Below are positions 40,169 to 50,055 of a stretch of 55,408 nt of DNA, one piece after another; position 1 is the stretch's first letter; every line of letters begins with the position of its first letter. Position numbers and translations under genes: made by a program. This stretch comes from a virus, in the IMG/VR virus record IMGVR_UViG_3300036398_002939, positions 1 to 55,408 of that record. The stretch is one strand, 5' to 3'. The notes under the pieces were generated by a model. The model ran no database searches and had not been told where the DNA came from. It saw only the letters and a list, made by a program, of their open reading frames with translations.

Positions 40169-41248
40169 TTACTTTATATTATTTTTTAATAATGGTTCAT
40201 CTTTTTTCATATCACATATCAAAACGGAATCCTTTTCTATGAAATCCCTCGATGAGATATGTCCTATTTCTTTTTGATATGGTATAGCACCATACAAGTC
40301 TTTAATTTCAACAACTTCACCGGATTTCATATCTCTTTTCAAATACAATCCTCTATAAAGTGATTCTAAGTAAATTGATTCTTTTTCATCAATAACTCTA
40401 CGAACATTAGATGATGTTCCACACATAATAACAGATTTTTTGTATGCCTTAAACCACTCGTCTATTTGATGTGGTAGAGAGCAATAATTTGAAACTTCTT
40501 TTTGTTCATGTCCTTTTGGATATGGAATATCTATATGTCTTTCCCATGTCCTTGCTCCCTTTGCATATGATATTAACATGGAAGAATGCCAATCGTGATA
40601 TTCATGTGTAGATAAACCAACAACCAATTTAGGATATTTCTGTTTTAAATAATCTATTTGATTTAGTTCCAATTCATCATCTTCACTTGGATATTTTGAA
40701 ACACAATGGTTTATTGCCAATGGAATGTTCCTATTAACAAAAAAAGAAACAACATCATCTATTTGTTTATCGTTAGCACCACCAGTTGATATTATTACCG
40801 GTTTTTTTGTTGATGCAATTTTATTCAGAAGAACCCAATCATTTATATCTGAACTTGCTATTTTTATTATTGGTAAATCTAATTCAACACAAAAGTCCAC
40901 GGACTTTTCATCAAAAGGAGTTGCCATTGGAATACAATCGTGTTTTTTTATGTATTCAATTAGCTCTTTAAATTCATCATAAGTCAATTTTGTTTTTGAT
41001 GTTTTTTGTATGTATCTGGTTCTTTTTTTCAAATTAGTTAGTTCTTGACCAGATCCCTCATCTTTGAATTTTTTATGTATAAAATTATCAACATCTCTAA
41101 ATTGTAATTTTATAGAAGCCTTGACTTTATTTTCCTTTACAACCTTTGCAAATTCTCTTATGATTTTCTTTCCTCTTTCAATCGAACCCCAATGGTTATT
41201 GGCCAATTCCAAAACAAATAAGTTTTCAAATATATCACTTCCTTTCAT
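40169..41248 (-). CDS. NeuB-family sialic/legionaminic acid synthase-like protein
   Basis: 359 aa from ATG 41248 (AGAGG upstream); a longer frame to 41329 is not supported. NeuB barrel motifs: FVLELANNHWGS (11-22), ASIKLQFRD, MATPFDEKSVDF, IIKIASSDINDW, ISTGGAND and VVGLSTHEYHD, with a C-terminal SAF domain (SLYRGLYLKRDMKSGEVVEI). Condenses phosphoenolpyruvate with an aminosugar to a nine-carbon acid. No NeuA or NeuC is visible in the window, so the pathway would need host enzymes or genes elsewhere. Confidence 0.8.
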   Translation of the reverse strand: MKGSDIFENLFVLELANNHWGSIERGKKIIREFAKVVKENKVKASIKLQFRDVDNFIHKKFKDEGSGQELTNLKKRTRYIQKTSKTKLTYDEFKELIEYIKKHDCIPMATPFDEKSVDFCVELDLPIIKIASSDINDWVLLNKIASTKKPVIISTGGANDKQIDDVVSFFVNRNIPLAINHCVSKYPSEDDELELNQIDYLKQKYPKLVVGLSTHEYHDWHSSMLISYAKGARTWERHIDIPYPKGHEQKEVSNYCSLPHQIDEWFKAYKKSVIMCGTSSNVRRVIDEKESIYLESLYRGLYLKRDMKSGEVVEIKDLYGAIPYQKEIGHISSRDFIEKDSVLICDMKKDEPLLKNNIK

Positions 41249-41273
41249 TAAAATACCTCTAATCAATGTAAAA

Positions 41274-42227
41274 TTACCATATAAATTTATTTCTATAAAA
41301 TTCCACAATATCTGCAATTTCTTCATCAAAATTCTTTACTGGCTTCCATCCTAGTGAACGCAACTTTGAATCATCTAATGCATATCTAACATCTTCACCC
41401 GGTCTACCTATTGAAAAATCTAAGTGTTCCATAATATCTTCACATTTATTATCATACAATTTAATGATTTTTTCAACAACTTCCAAATTATTTTTTTCTA
41501 AACCACCACAAATATTGTATATTTCGTTTTTTACATCAGATTCCATTATAGTTATCACGGCACTTGCGGTATCATTTGCATGCAACCAATTTCTCACCGG
41601 AGTTCCTTTACTATGTAACGGTATCTTTCTGCCAATACCGAGATACTTACAAGACTTTGGAATAAGTTTTTCTACATACTGACCTATTCCATAATTGTTT
41701 GTTGGTCTAACTATAACATATGAAATACCATAAGTTCTTGCCCACGCCTGTATTAACATATCTGCAGCAGCTTTTGTTGCAGAATACGGGTTGGATGGTT
41801 TTAATAAATCCGTCTCTGTGTGATCACCATCGGTTATGTCCCCATACACCTCGTCTGTGCTAAAATGTAATAAAATAGGTTTCTTATTATTTTCTTGTCT
41901 ATAATTTTTCAACAATTCTAATATTCTATGAACACCATTTATATTAGAATGAACAAAATCGTCACTCTTTACTATTGAGTTTCCAACATGAGTTTCAGCT
42001 GCCGTATTAATTATGTAGTCACAATCATATAAAAATTCCAAATCATTTATATCACATTGAGTAAATACAAAATTTTCGTATTTATTAAATTCATCCAATA
42101 AATCTCTATTAGCAGCATAAGTTACTTTATCAACCCCACGTACATACCACCCTTTCTTTAAACATTCTCTAGTAACATATGATCCAATAAAACCTAGACA
42201 TCCTGTTACATACACTATCTTTCGCAT
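41274..42227 (-). CDS. Nucleotide-sugar 4,6-dehydratase (RmlB-like)
   Basis: 317 aa from ATG 42227 (GGAG upstream). NAD motif GCLGFIG (9-15), catalytic STDEVYGD with Thr124, Asp125, Glu126, and Tyr148/Lys152 in YSATK; TNNYGIGQYVEKLIPKS and RNWLHANDTA also match dTDP-glucose 4,6-dehydratase. It makes a 4-keto-6-deoxy sugar, the entry to deoxysugar pathways. The nucleotide carrier (dTDP, CDP or other) cannot be told from sequence alone. Confidence 0.85.
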   Translation of the reverse strand: MRKIVYVTGCLGFIGSYVTRECLKKGWYVRGVDKVTYAANRDLLDEFNKYENFVFTQCDINDLEFLYDCDYIINTAAETHVGNSIVKSDDFVHSNINGVHRILELLKNYRQENNKKPILLHFSTDEVYGDITDGDHTETDLLKPSNPYSATKAAADMLIQAWARTYGISYVIVRPTNNYGIGQYVEKLIPKSCKYLGIGRKIPLHSKGTPVRNWLHANDTASAVITIMESDVKNEIYNICGGLEKNNLEVVEKIIKLYDNKCEDIMEHLDFSIGRPGEDVRYALDDSKLRSLGWKPVKNFDEEIADIVEFYRNKFIW

Positions 42228-42248
42228 ATATTCACTCCTTATCAAATG

Positions 42249-43826
42249 TTAATATGGGTTTGAACCATATAATTTATGTAAATTTTGTTTTTCTATTTGA
42301 GCTTTATCGAGTTGTGTTTTGCTTATGGTTTCTTCGTGATCAAGATAGATACAAAGAACTTCTGGTATCAATTTAAATCTTGAACCGTTTAAAGCAAATC
42401 TAATCCACATTTCCCAATCACCTATTGTATTAAATTGTTGATAGTTAAAATATCCAACCGCATCATGTAAAGATTTTCTCCACATAGGGTCTGGACCGGC
42501 ATAACATGCATTTAAAACATATTTTTCATATTCATCTGGATATTCTAACACATTTATTTTATTTAAATCTATGTTATCAAAATCCAATGATTCGTCTCTA
42601 GTTGGTGCATAATAACTGTATGTCATATCATATTCATTATTTTCCAACAAATCATATTTTATTTTTGTATTTATTGGATGACGTATATCATCTATATTCC
42701 AGTTTGTAATATATTTTGTTGTTGCGTTTTCTATTCCCAAATTCCAAGCGTTGTATACGCCAAGTTTTTCGTTTTCTTTAATAAACTTAAAATTTTCAAA
42801 TCCCTTCAATTCTTCAAATAAATCTGACCATTCGTTGTAAATTATGATATGTTCCGTTTCTTCAAATAGATGTTGCCTTTTCACATTATTTATGTATCTC
42901 GGTATAAATCGACCATATCTTTCCAAAGAACCTATTGCAGTTATTACAGAAACTTTAAATTTATTTATAGAATCTTCTGCATTATTTTTAATATTAAGTA
43001 TATCATATCCCCAATCCCCCAAATTTGGTATTGAATATTTTTCTGTCATTTCTTGTATAAAATCAATTCTGTAATTATTTTTTGTTGCAAGTTCTTCAAA
43101 AATCCAACTTGGTATTTTACACAAAGAGTTCGTATATTCTTCTTCCCAATTAAAATTGTTAATAGATTCATCATAAGCAGAATAACCAACTGTATTTGTG
43201 TTATGTTTGTTTTTTGTTAAATAATCAGTCACTTTCCAAAAATACTGTTTTATAGCAACAAATTTTTTATTCATCCATTGTAGATGTACAATATGTAAAT
43301 CCGAATCGTTAATCGTTAGATACTTTTCGGTTGGTGGTAAATGTGTTGAATGCATCTGTGTTTTTTTAAATTCATATCTTTTTGAATATGAACCAATTCT
43401 ATCTTTAAAATTATTCAGCCATGGACCATCCGTTCTAATTGTATTTACCGATGTGTATTGTCTCCATCTTAAATTAAAAACAGTGTCTTTATTATTTTCT
43501 AATAATGTTTCAAGTTCGTTCTTTTTTAGTTTACCATTCAAATATTCATCACCATCTAAACATATAATTTTATCCGAATACTTTAAACCGGCATCAAATA
43601 AAGTTTGACGCATATCTGTCTCAAATGTTAGATTCTCTACATCTCGTTTTATATGCATTATATCCAATATATTATATTCATCTTTGTATTCTTTCAGATA
43701 ATCGATAACAGAGTCATCACTCGTATCAACATAAAAAACAAATGCATCGGCGTATTCTTTCCATATTGGTAATAATTTTTTTAACAAAATCAAATCATTT
43801 CGTATCATTGAAATCTGAACTATCAT
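42249..43826 (-). CDS. Two-domain glycosyltransferase, 525 aa
   Basis: ATG 43826. N-domain (1-290): MIVQISMIRNDLILLKKLLP, IICLDGDEYLNG (DGDE metal site), HSTHLPPTEKY, as in GT2-like DUF4422/Glyco_tranf_2_4 proteins. C-domain (about 295-525): VSVITAIGSLERYGRFIPRY, LGVYNAWNLGIENATTKYIT, NIDDIRHP (DD site) and IGDWEMWIRFALNG, a second GT2. Probably adds two successive sugars. Confidence 0.75.
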   Translation of the reverse strand: MIVQISMIRNDLILLKKLLPIWKEYADAFVFYVDTSDDSVIDYLKEYKDEYNILDIMHIKRDVENLTFETDMRQTLFDAGLKYSDKIICLDGDEYLNGKLKKNELETLLENNKDTVFNLRWRQYTSVNTIRTDGPWLNNFKDRIGSYSKRYEFKKTQMHSTHLPPTEKYLTINDSDLHIVHLQWMNKKFVAIKQYFWKVTDYLTKNKHNTNTVGYSAYDESINNFNWEEEYTNSLCKIPSWIFEELATKNNYRIDFIQEMTEKYSIPNLGDWGYDILNIKNNAEDSINKFKVSVITAIGSLERYGRFIPRYINNVKRQHLFEETEHIIIYNEWSDLFEELKGFENFKFIKENEKLGVYNAWNLGIENATTKYITNWNIDDIRHPINTKIKYDLLENNEYDMTYSYYAPTRDESLDFDNIDLNKINVLEYPDEYEKYVLNACYAGPDPMWRKSLHDAVGYFNYQQFNTIGDWEMWIRFALNGSRFKLIPEVLCIYLDHEETISKTQLDKAQIEKQNLHKLYGSNPY

Positions 43827-43837
43827 TTTATCCCTTT

Positions 43838-44515
43838 TTAAATTTTATGATGAATCTTGTTTATATCAGAAAATAATTTTCTATTCTGATAAAGTAAATG
43901 GGGGTTTATTAAATAGACATTTTTTCCAGTATCTATTAAATGATTTATAGCATGGTCTCCCCAAAATTTCTTTTCTTTCAAAACATTAAACAAATCCAAA
44001 TAAACTTTTGAATTTATGGCAATACCATGACAACCTGCAACTAATGGGTTTATATCAGATGAATAATGTCTTCCTTCATTTATTATTTTTTTGAAAAAAA
44101 TTTCTTTTGAATTTTTTCTTGAATCATTGATTCCACCAAGTATAACAATATCCCAATCATCCGGTGGAACTAATAACGAAAAATCCAAATCTTCTTCCCA
44201 TTCGTAAAATATCGTATCATCGTCAAATGCCATGTGGCTTTCCGATTGTTTTGAAATCTCTTGCATTAAAATAAACTCTGATGTTAATTGGTTGCCATAA
44301 AATCCTGCAGAAGCAGGATATTTTATATGATGTCTTCCGTGCATAAAATTGTAATCAGTATCAACAAATTTTGTGCCATCTATTGCCTCTATTCTACTAT
44401 ATGATAATCCTATATTTTTAGCACTATCATCGAATGATTTCATTCTTTCATTTGAGTTATGCAAATTTTTAACATAAGCATTTCCAAATATTTTATTTAA
44501 TGCATTACCTATCAT
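43838..44515 (-). CDS. Glycosyltransferase family 25-like
   Basis: 225 aa, ATG 44515. YVKNLHNSNERMKSFDDSAK and YSRIEAIDG are the GT25 (LPS/procollagen galactosyltransferase) opening; AFDDDTIFYE is the metal site, and WDIVILGGIND, GCHGIAINSKVYLDLF complete it. Likely modifies a surface glycan. Confidence 0.75.
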   Translation of the reverse strand: MIGNALNKIFGNAYVKNLHNSNERMKSFDDSAKNIGLSYSRIEAIDGTKFVDTDYNFMHGRHHIKYPASAGFYGNQLTSEFILMQEISKQSESHMAFDDDTIFYEWEEDLDFSLLVPPDDWDIVILGGINDSRKNSKEIFFKKIINEGRHYSSDINPLVAGCHGIAINSKVYLDLFNVLKEKKFWGDHAINHLIDTGKNVYLINPHLLYQNRKLFSDINKIHHKI

Positions 44516-44524
44516 AATATATCC

Positions 44525-45517
44525 CTAAATTATTTTAAGCAAATCATCAAAATATTTTTTGAATGATGATAGACTAAAATGTTTTAAATAATTTTCTCTT
44601 GCAATTCTTGAACATTCATCATAAAATTCAGAATCATTCATTAGTTTATTTACCAAAACATTTGCAGAATGTATGTCAGATATATTCACAGACAATTCTG
44701 GAAAACAAATTCTTTGAGTATCTACATCTTTATTGCCTATACATGGTATTCCAAAATAAGCACAGTTCAGATAGAAAGTTCCAGCAGCAACAGTAGGCAT
44801 TAAATGAACCGCATATTTAAATTCAGATAATGATGTCATCCAATCTGTCCAACTTAATCTTGGAAGATGATTTAAATTATCTACAAGTTCCTCATTTTCT
44901 CTCATAGCATGAGAAGTCTGTGTCCATATAGGTAAATTAAAGTTAGAAGCAACTAAATAACTTTCAAACCCACCATACCATCTTGAAAAATTTCCACCAA
45001 CCATAACTTTATTTTCTCTTTTTGGTAAAGTATTTTTTATAGTTTCTTCTATTATCAATGATGGTATTATATTCACTTGTTTATTTTTAAAAAGACCTTT
45101 GTAATAATTAACATCAATTTCATTGTGAACAAATATCCCATCACATTCTGAAATCATATTGTAAAACATTATCTGATCTTCTATTTCATAATTCGTCCAC
45201 CACCAATGTGGACCCTCCTGCACATAAAATACTTTTGAATTATTATCTTTTAATTTTTTCAAAAAGTCTGAGTTGAGTATGTTACTAACAGGATTTACAT
45301 CCGATACCAATTTACTTCCCTCTGCACTTAAAAAGACTCTACCTTTTGGAAATATAATAAAAACAAAATCATAACCAACAATATTTTTGTAATTATAGAT
45401 ATTATCATGTTCTGCATTTAAGGCATTCATCCAAGCAAATTCCGTTCTCATATTTTTATGATGTGACGGAATTTTTCCAGTAAACCCCATTTCTGTTAAA
45501 AAAATAATTTTATGCAT
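44525..45517 (-). CDS. Glycosyltransferase-like protein, 330 aa
   Basis: ATG 45517. GT-B-type layout: KIIFLTEMGFTGKIPSHHKN, VFYVQEGPHWWWTNYE, CDGIFVHNEIDVNYYKGLF, and a C-terminal donor domain with YAVHLMPTVAAGTFYLNCAYFG-IPCIGN and ARENYLKHFSLSSFKKYFDDL. The usual EGFG motif is replaced by the TVAAGTFYLN region. Substrate unknown. Confidence 0.65.
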   Translation of the reverse strand: MHKIIFLTEMGFTGKIPSHHKNMRTEFAWMNALNAEHDNIYNYKNIVGYDFVFIIFPKGRVFLSAEGSKLVSDVNPVSNILNSDFLKKLKDNNSKVFYVQEGPHWWWTNYEIEDQIMFYNMISECDGIFVHNEIDVNYYKGLFKNKQVNIIPSLIIEETIKNTLPKRENKVMVGGNFSRWYGGFESYLVASNFNLPIWTQTSHAMRENEELVDNLNHLPRLSWTDWMTSLSEFKYAVHLMPTVAAGTFYLNCAYFGIPCIGNKDVDTQRICFPELSVNISDIHSANVLVNKLMNDSEFYDECSRIARENYLKHFSLSSFKKYFDDLLKII

Positions 45518-45524
45518 AACAATT

Positions 45525-46685
45525 TTATTTAGATATATTATTTAAATATTCTTTTATCTTATCACAGACATAATCTACATCGTCTGTTGTCATTCCATGA
45601 TGTGCACCCAAAAGAAATCCATCTTTCATTATGGTATCTGCATTAGAAAATGTTTCTAAATATTCTCTATAAACAGGATGACGAGTGATATTACCTGCAA
45701 ATGTAACACGAGTTTGAATATCGTTATCTTCCAAATAAGTTAGTAGACCCAATCTATCTTCATATTGAAGTGGGATTGCGAGCCAATTAGGTTTGATACT
45801 ATCGTCTGGAAGACTTATCTCTGAAATATCTTTTAGATTTTCAATATACCTTTCGATATTTTTTCTTCTTATATCAACAAACCTATCTAACTTTTCCATT
45901 TGAACCAAACCAAATGCTGCATTCATTTCAGATGATTTGAAATTGTAACCAAGAACACCATATAAAAATTTGAAATCATATGGTATTCCATCAACTTGAT
46001 GATTGAATCTTTGATCAACTTCCTCAGTATTATTTCCAATTCTGCCCCAATCTCTAAATTGCAAACAAACATCACGGAGTTTTTCATCATTAAACATCAC
46101 CATTCCACCGGAACCACCTGCAGTGATTACATGGGAGGCATAAAATGATGTAGTTGAAATATCAGTTTCTTCCGTATATGTCATTGTATCTGCAGAATCT
46201 TCAATCAATATAATATCGGTTCTACCAATAGAAATTATATGATCACGAATTGCCTTCCAATCTGGTTTATTGCCAATCAAATTTGGAATCATAATAACTC
46301 GTGTATCATCTGTTATTTTTTCCACAATCTGATTAACGGTTGGTACATATGTTGTAAGACCAACATCACAGAAAATTGGCTTTAATCCCAACTGAACCAT
46401 AGGTGCAACAGTGGTTGAAAAAGTACAGGCGGGTGTGATAATATGACTACCCTTTGGTAAATGTAAAGATGCAAGAGCAAGCAAACACGCAGAAGAACCA
46501 GAATTTACAAATACTCCATATTTTTTTCCAAAATACTTTGATACTATATTTTCAAATTCAATTGATCTAGGACCGAATCCAGCTATCCAACCATCACGCA
46601 AACATTGTTCAACTGCTTTAATTTCTTCTTCTCCGTATGATTCAAACTTATTTGGAGCATACCAAACTTTTTTTCTTAAATTCAT
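45525..46685 (-). CDS. DegT/ColD-type PLP enzyme: sugar 3-dehydrase (His in place of Lys)
   Basis: 386 aa, ATG 46685. DegT/DnrJ/EryC1 fold: GWIAGFGPRSIEFE, NSGSSACLLALASL (61-74), TPACTFSTTVAPMVQLG, and PLP-binding Asp163 in EDSADTM. At the position of the Schiff-base Lys the sequence is SFYASHVITAGGSGG, with His185. His here is the mark of ColD and RfbH/DdhC 3-dehydrases, which remove the C3 hydroxyl of a 4-keto-6-deoxy sugar instead of transferring an amino group. Works after the 4,6-dehydratase at 42227. Confidence 0.75.
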   Translation of the reverse strand: MNLRKKVWYAPNKFESYGEEEIKAVEQCLRDGWIAGFGPRSIEFENIVSKYFGKKYGVFVNSGSSACLLALASLHLPKGSHIITPACTFSTTVAPMVQLGLKPIFCDVGLTTYVPTVNQIVEKITDDTRVIMIPNLIGNKPDWKAIRDHIISIGRTDIILIEDSADTMTYTEETDISTTSFYASHVITAGGSGGMVMFNDEKLRDVCLQFRDWGRIGNNTEEVDQRFNHQVDGIPYDFKFLYGVLGYNFKSSEMNAAFGLVQMEKLDRFVDIRRKNIERYIENLKDISEISLPDDSIKPNWLAIPLQYEDRLGLLTYLEDNDIQTRVTFAGNITRHPVYREYLETFSNADTIMKDGFLLGAHHGMTTDDVDYVCDKIKEYLNNISK

Positions 46686-46695
46686 GTTTCACCTA

Positions 46696-47319
46696 TTAAA
46701 TATTTCTATAAAATTGATTTTGTTTTTCTTGTTTATCTATTGATTTTATATGATAAAAACAATATGCTTCTTCTTCTGGTAGAGAACTGTAAACCTCATA
46801 ACCCGATAATCTCTCGTGTACTTTATTTACCCAATTTATATTCTTTGAGTTTTTGTATATTCTTGTCTGATAATCTGGCCAATTAATTCGGCCTTCTTCA
46901 TCAAAGTTCCATCCCCATTTTTTTATGTGTTCATCAGTTATATCATCAACAACATTCCATCTTGGCACCAGAAACATATCTACTTGTGAATTTTCTTCTA
47001 GTAAAGAATGTATGTTTTCAATTAAGAATGTTGAAGGAACTTCGTCGGCATCAATATTCACTATCCATTCATTTGAACAATAATTTCTTATATTATTTTT
47101 AAAAGAAGAAAAATCATTTTTCAATGGAAATTTTATGTAAACAAAATTGTTAAACTTATCAATGAAATCTTCTATAACACTTTCAACATCTTCGGTAACT
47201 TTATCTGCATCAGATTGTACAACCACTTCGTCTACATCTTTAATGTATTTTAAAAGGAATGTTAATAGTAATTGTAGTTCATGTGCCTCATTGTAAACGG
47301 TGATAGTATAGCTTATCAT
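46696..47319 (-). CDS. Glycosyltransferase family 2, 207 aa
   Basis: ATG 47319. ISYTITVYNEAHELQLLLTF, WIVNIDADEVPS (DAD metal motif), and RINWPDYQTRIYKNSKNINW with VHERLSGYE, as in WaaE-like glycosyltransferases of LPS core synthesis. Ends at QNQFYRNI. Confidence 0.75.
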   Translation of the reverse strand: MISYTITVYNEAHELQLLLTFLLKYIKDVDEVVVQSDADKVTEDVESVIEDFIDKFNNFVYIKFPLKNDFSSFKNNIRNYCSNEWIVNIDADEVPSTFLIENIHSLLEENSQVDMFLVPRWNVVDDITDEHIKKWGWNFDEEGRINWPDYQTRIYKNSKNINWVNKVHERLSGYEVYSSLPEEEAYCFYHIKSIDKQEKQNQFYRNI

Positions 47320-47323
47320 AAAT

Positions 47324-48613
47324 TCAATCCGATATTTTATTTAATTTTGGTAATTTTATTTCAGATTTTACTGCGAATTTTGGAACATTTGTATTCATAA
47401 TGCTTTCAAATCTGTCATGCATTTTATTGTAAGACCATTTTGTTTTCATAGAAATTAATGCCAATTTTGATTTTTTCAAAAATGTATTGTACTTTGAAAA
47501 CACATCTTTCATTTTTTCCGATGCTTTTGTGTAATCAACATTAAACCAAGATGATCCTTTATTGATTACTGTTTCCCAAATTGCACTATCGTGAACTTCT
47601 TTTAACTCACCTTCTAGCAAAACATTCACATCTGATTCGATGAAATCTAGATGTCCACTCCATTTTGGAACCATTATTGGTTTTCCGGTTGTCATAAATT
47701 CTGCAATAGGTCTACCATAACCTTCACCTTTGGTAAAAGATATAAATGATTTAATCTTATCGTGGTGATATAACGTATTCATATCCGTTTCATCTAAATC
47801 ACCATTCAACAAATATATGTTTGGTAGTTTTTCCAATTTTACCATGTTTTTAATTGAATCTATTTTTCTTAATATTTCATTTCTTCCTGTTATAGAAAAT
47901 GTTCCCATTGATGTTTTTAATAAAAGTGCAGGTGCATTTTCTTTCCCAGCAAAAGTTTTTAGAAACGTGTAGATTAATCCAGATACATCTTTTCTATCGT
48001 TTCCAAAATCACCCTTTAACCAATGTCCAACAAACAAAAATACAAAATCTTCTTTTATATCATTCAACATATTGGTTACATTCACGTTTTGTTGTGCATC
48101 TTTACCGAATAAATCTGTTCTAACACCTTCATGCAAAACTTCTATTGGTTTTGTTATTCTGTGATTGTCTATCATCTGATTCGTTTGTTTATCCCTCTTT
48201 TCATAAACGGTATTAACAAAAACATCTTTTGCATGTTTTGATGGAACAATTATTAAATCCATTCGGTTACAACCTTCTACCCATTCTGGAGAACAAATAT
48301 TAGTTTCTATACCGGCTGTTATACCTATATTATATTTTCCGACTGGCTGAAACTCTGTTGGTATTGTACATTGAACCCAAATATCAGGTTGGCTAGTCAT
48401 CTGTTCTTTTGCAATTCTATTTAATATTTCTTTATGATCACTATTGTTTTCATCTAAAGCATTCATTGGAGTTTCACCCCAATTTATAGATATAATTTTT
48501 ACATTATATTTATCCATTTTTATTAAAGACAAAACCAAATCTCTTGCATGTGATCCATAACCACTAACAGTTGCAACTGGTCCACAAAATACCAATTCTG
48601 GCTTATTTGACAT
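47324..48613 (-). CDS. Glycosyltransferase family 4-like, 429 aa
   Basis: ATG 48613 with GAGGA upstream. GT-B fold: VFCGPVATVSGYGSHARDLV, GITAGIETNICSPEWVEG, IVPSKHAKDVF, FVFLFVGHWLKGD, and the donor site SFTKGEGYGRPIAEFMTTGK-PIMVPKWSGHLDF (E-x7-E equivalent). Overlap or near-contact with both neighbours suggests co-translation. Confidence 0.78.
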   Translation of the reverse strand: MSNKPELVFCGPVATVSGYGSHARDLVLSLIKMDKYNVKIISINWGETPMNALDENNSDHKEILNRIAKEQMTSQPDIWVQCTIPTEFQPVGKYNIGITAGIETNICSPEWVEGCNRMDLIIVPSKHAKDVFVNTVYEKRDKQTNQMIDNHRITKPIEVLHEGVRTDLFGKDAQQNVNVTNMLNDIKEDFVFLFVGHWLKGDFGNDRKDVSGLIYTFLKTFAGKENAPALLLKTSMGTFSITGRNEILRKIDSIKNMVKLEKLPNIYLLNGDLDETDMNTLYHHDKIKSFISFTKGEGYGRPIAEFMTTGKPIMVPKWSGHLDFIESDVNVLLEGELKEVHDSAIWETVINKGSSWFNVDYTKASEKMKDVFSKYNTFLKKSKLALISMKTKWSYNKMHDRFESIMNTNVPKFAVKSEIKLPKLNKISD

Positions 48614-48621
48614 ATCTATCC

Positions 48622-50046
48622 TCACGCTAATATTAATTCAAATTTATTTTTAGGTTTAAATACATTTAGTGTATTATCAATACTATCAACAATTCTATTT
48701 GCCATTTCTTTTTTACTCATACCAACTTTACTATCCATGATATAATCTCTACCCATTTCACCCATTCTCTTTCTTTCACTCTTAGGAGTAGTATACCAAG
48801 AATATAATGCATTACCAACTTCTCTATAATCGGCTCTATCATCAAAAATATAAGGAGTTGGAACTGATCCTTGTAATGATATATTTGAAGGCCAAACGGG
48901 TTTAACCCATTCTCCGTGTTTCAAATCAGACCATTCGTATCTATCATGTAGAGTGTGAACTTCAACATAATCCTCGGCTGTAAAATAATCATTTGTTTTT
49001 GGATTAATGAAACCACATTGGTCTTGTAACCCACCGGTGACATTTACTATAATAGGAACGCCGGCTGCCATTGACTCTGCCGTTGCTAAACCAAATCCTT
49101 CATTTGATGACATATTCAAAACAACATCCGCACAATTATATCTAACATTTAAATGTTCGGTTCCAACTATACTATTTGCGAAAATAACAGGATACTTTGG
49201 GGATAAATCACGAATAACGGCAGACAAATCCGTTCCATTATGATCAATTTCTACCGTATGCATATAAAGTAAACAATCATTTACTGCGTCACCACCGTTT
49301 TTATCAACGAGTTCACAAAAATGTTTATATGCCAATATAACATCACCTGGATGTTTTCTGTGGATATTTCTGTTGTTCCACATTATTATGAAACGATTTG
49401 GATTATCGGATCTTAATTCATTATTTTGTTTTGTATAATCATCCCAATATTTGTCACCCTCTTTTATCGGATAAAACATATCGGTATTTATTCCATGTGG
49501 AACATATGTTATTCTATTATTATCTACACTCTCACCCACCCTTTCAAGTATTCTTTTATTTATACCGTATGTTTGTTTTGAAATTGCCATCAATGAATCA
49601 CAACTAGAATATGCCTCTTTATTCCACATTGGATCGGTAGGTGTTCCACCAACAAGTCCTGCACCATCCCATATGTTCAAATACAATAATGGCATTTTAG
49701 TTCTAATTTCATGTTCCATATTGTATAACCATCCCCAAAATCTTGGATCAGTAAAATGTAAAATGGCATCTGGCTTTTCAATTTCAATTAATCGTCTGAT
49801 TAAAAGAGAATCACCATATCCATTGTTGCAATATATTTTTACATATGAATCGTTAATACCACTTATTTTGTTACAATCATCCGATAAATCTAATACCTTT
49901 CCTGAATCAGGATGATTCATCGCTGCACCAACTTGAACCCAATCATATTTATGAACAGTTCCTAATACAATATCTCTCGATACAGTTGCTATTCCAGATG
50001 TAAGTCTCAAATCGTCTGACAGTAATAATATCTTTTTCTTTGCCAT
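48622..50046 (-). CDS. Glycosyltransferase family 4, 474 aa
   Basis: ATG 50046. KKKILLLSDDLRLTSGIATV opens a GT-B domain; HFTDPRFWGWLYNMEHEI, SLMAISKQTYGINKRIL, YVPHGINTDMFYPI and the donor motif NEGFGLATAESMAAGVPIIV define GT4. A homologous layout to 48613 suggests successive steps on the same glycan. Confidence 0.8.
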   Translation of the reverse strand: MAKKKILLLSDDLRLTSGIATVSRDIVLGTVHKYDWVQVGAAMNHPDSGKVLDLSDDCNKISGINDSYVKIYCNNGYGDSLLIRRLIEIEKPDAILHFTDPRFWGWLYNMEHEIRTKMPLLYLNIWDGAGLVGGTPTDPMWNKEAYSSCDSLMAISKQTYGINKRILERVGESVDNNRITYVPHGINTDMFYPIKEGDKYWDDYTKQNNELRSDNPNRFIIMWNNRNIHRKHPGDVILAYKHFCELVDKNGGDAVNDCLLYMHTVEIDHNGTDLSAVIRDLSPKYPVIFANSIVGTEHLNVRYNCADVVLNMSSNEGFGLATAESMAAGVPIIVNVTGGLQDQCGFINPKTNDYFTAEDYVEVHTLHDRYEWSDLKHGEWVKPVWPSNISLQGSVPTPYIFDDRADYREVGNALYSWYTTPKSERKRMGEMGRDYIMDSKVGMSKKEMANRIVDSIDNTLNVFKPKNKFELILA

Positions 50047-50055
50047 GTGAAACCT

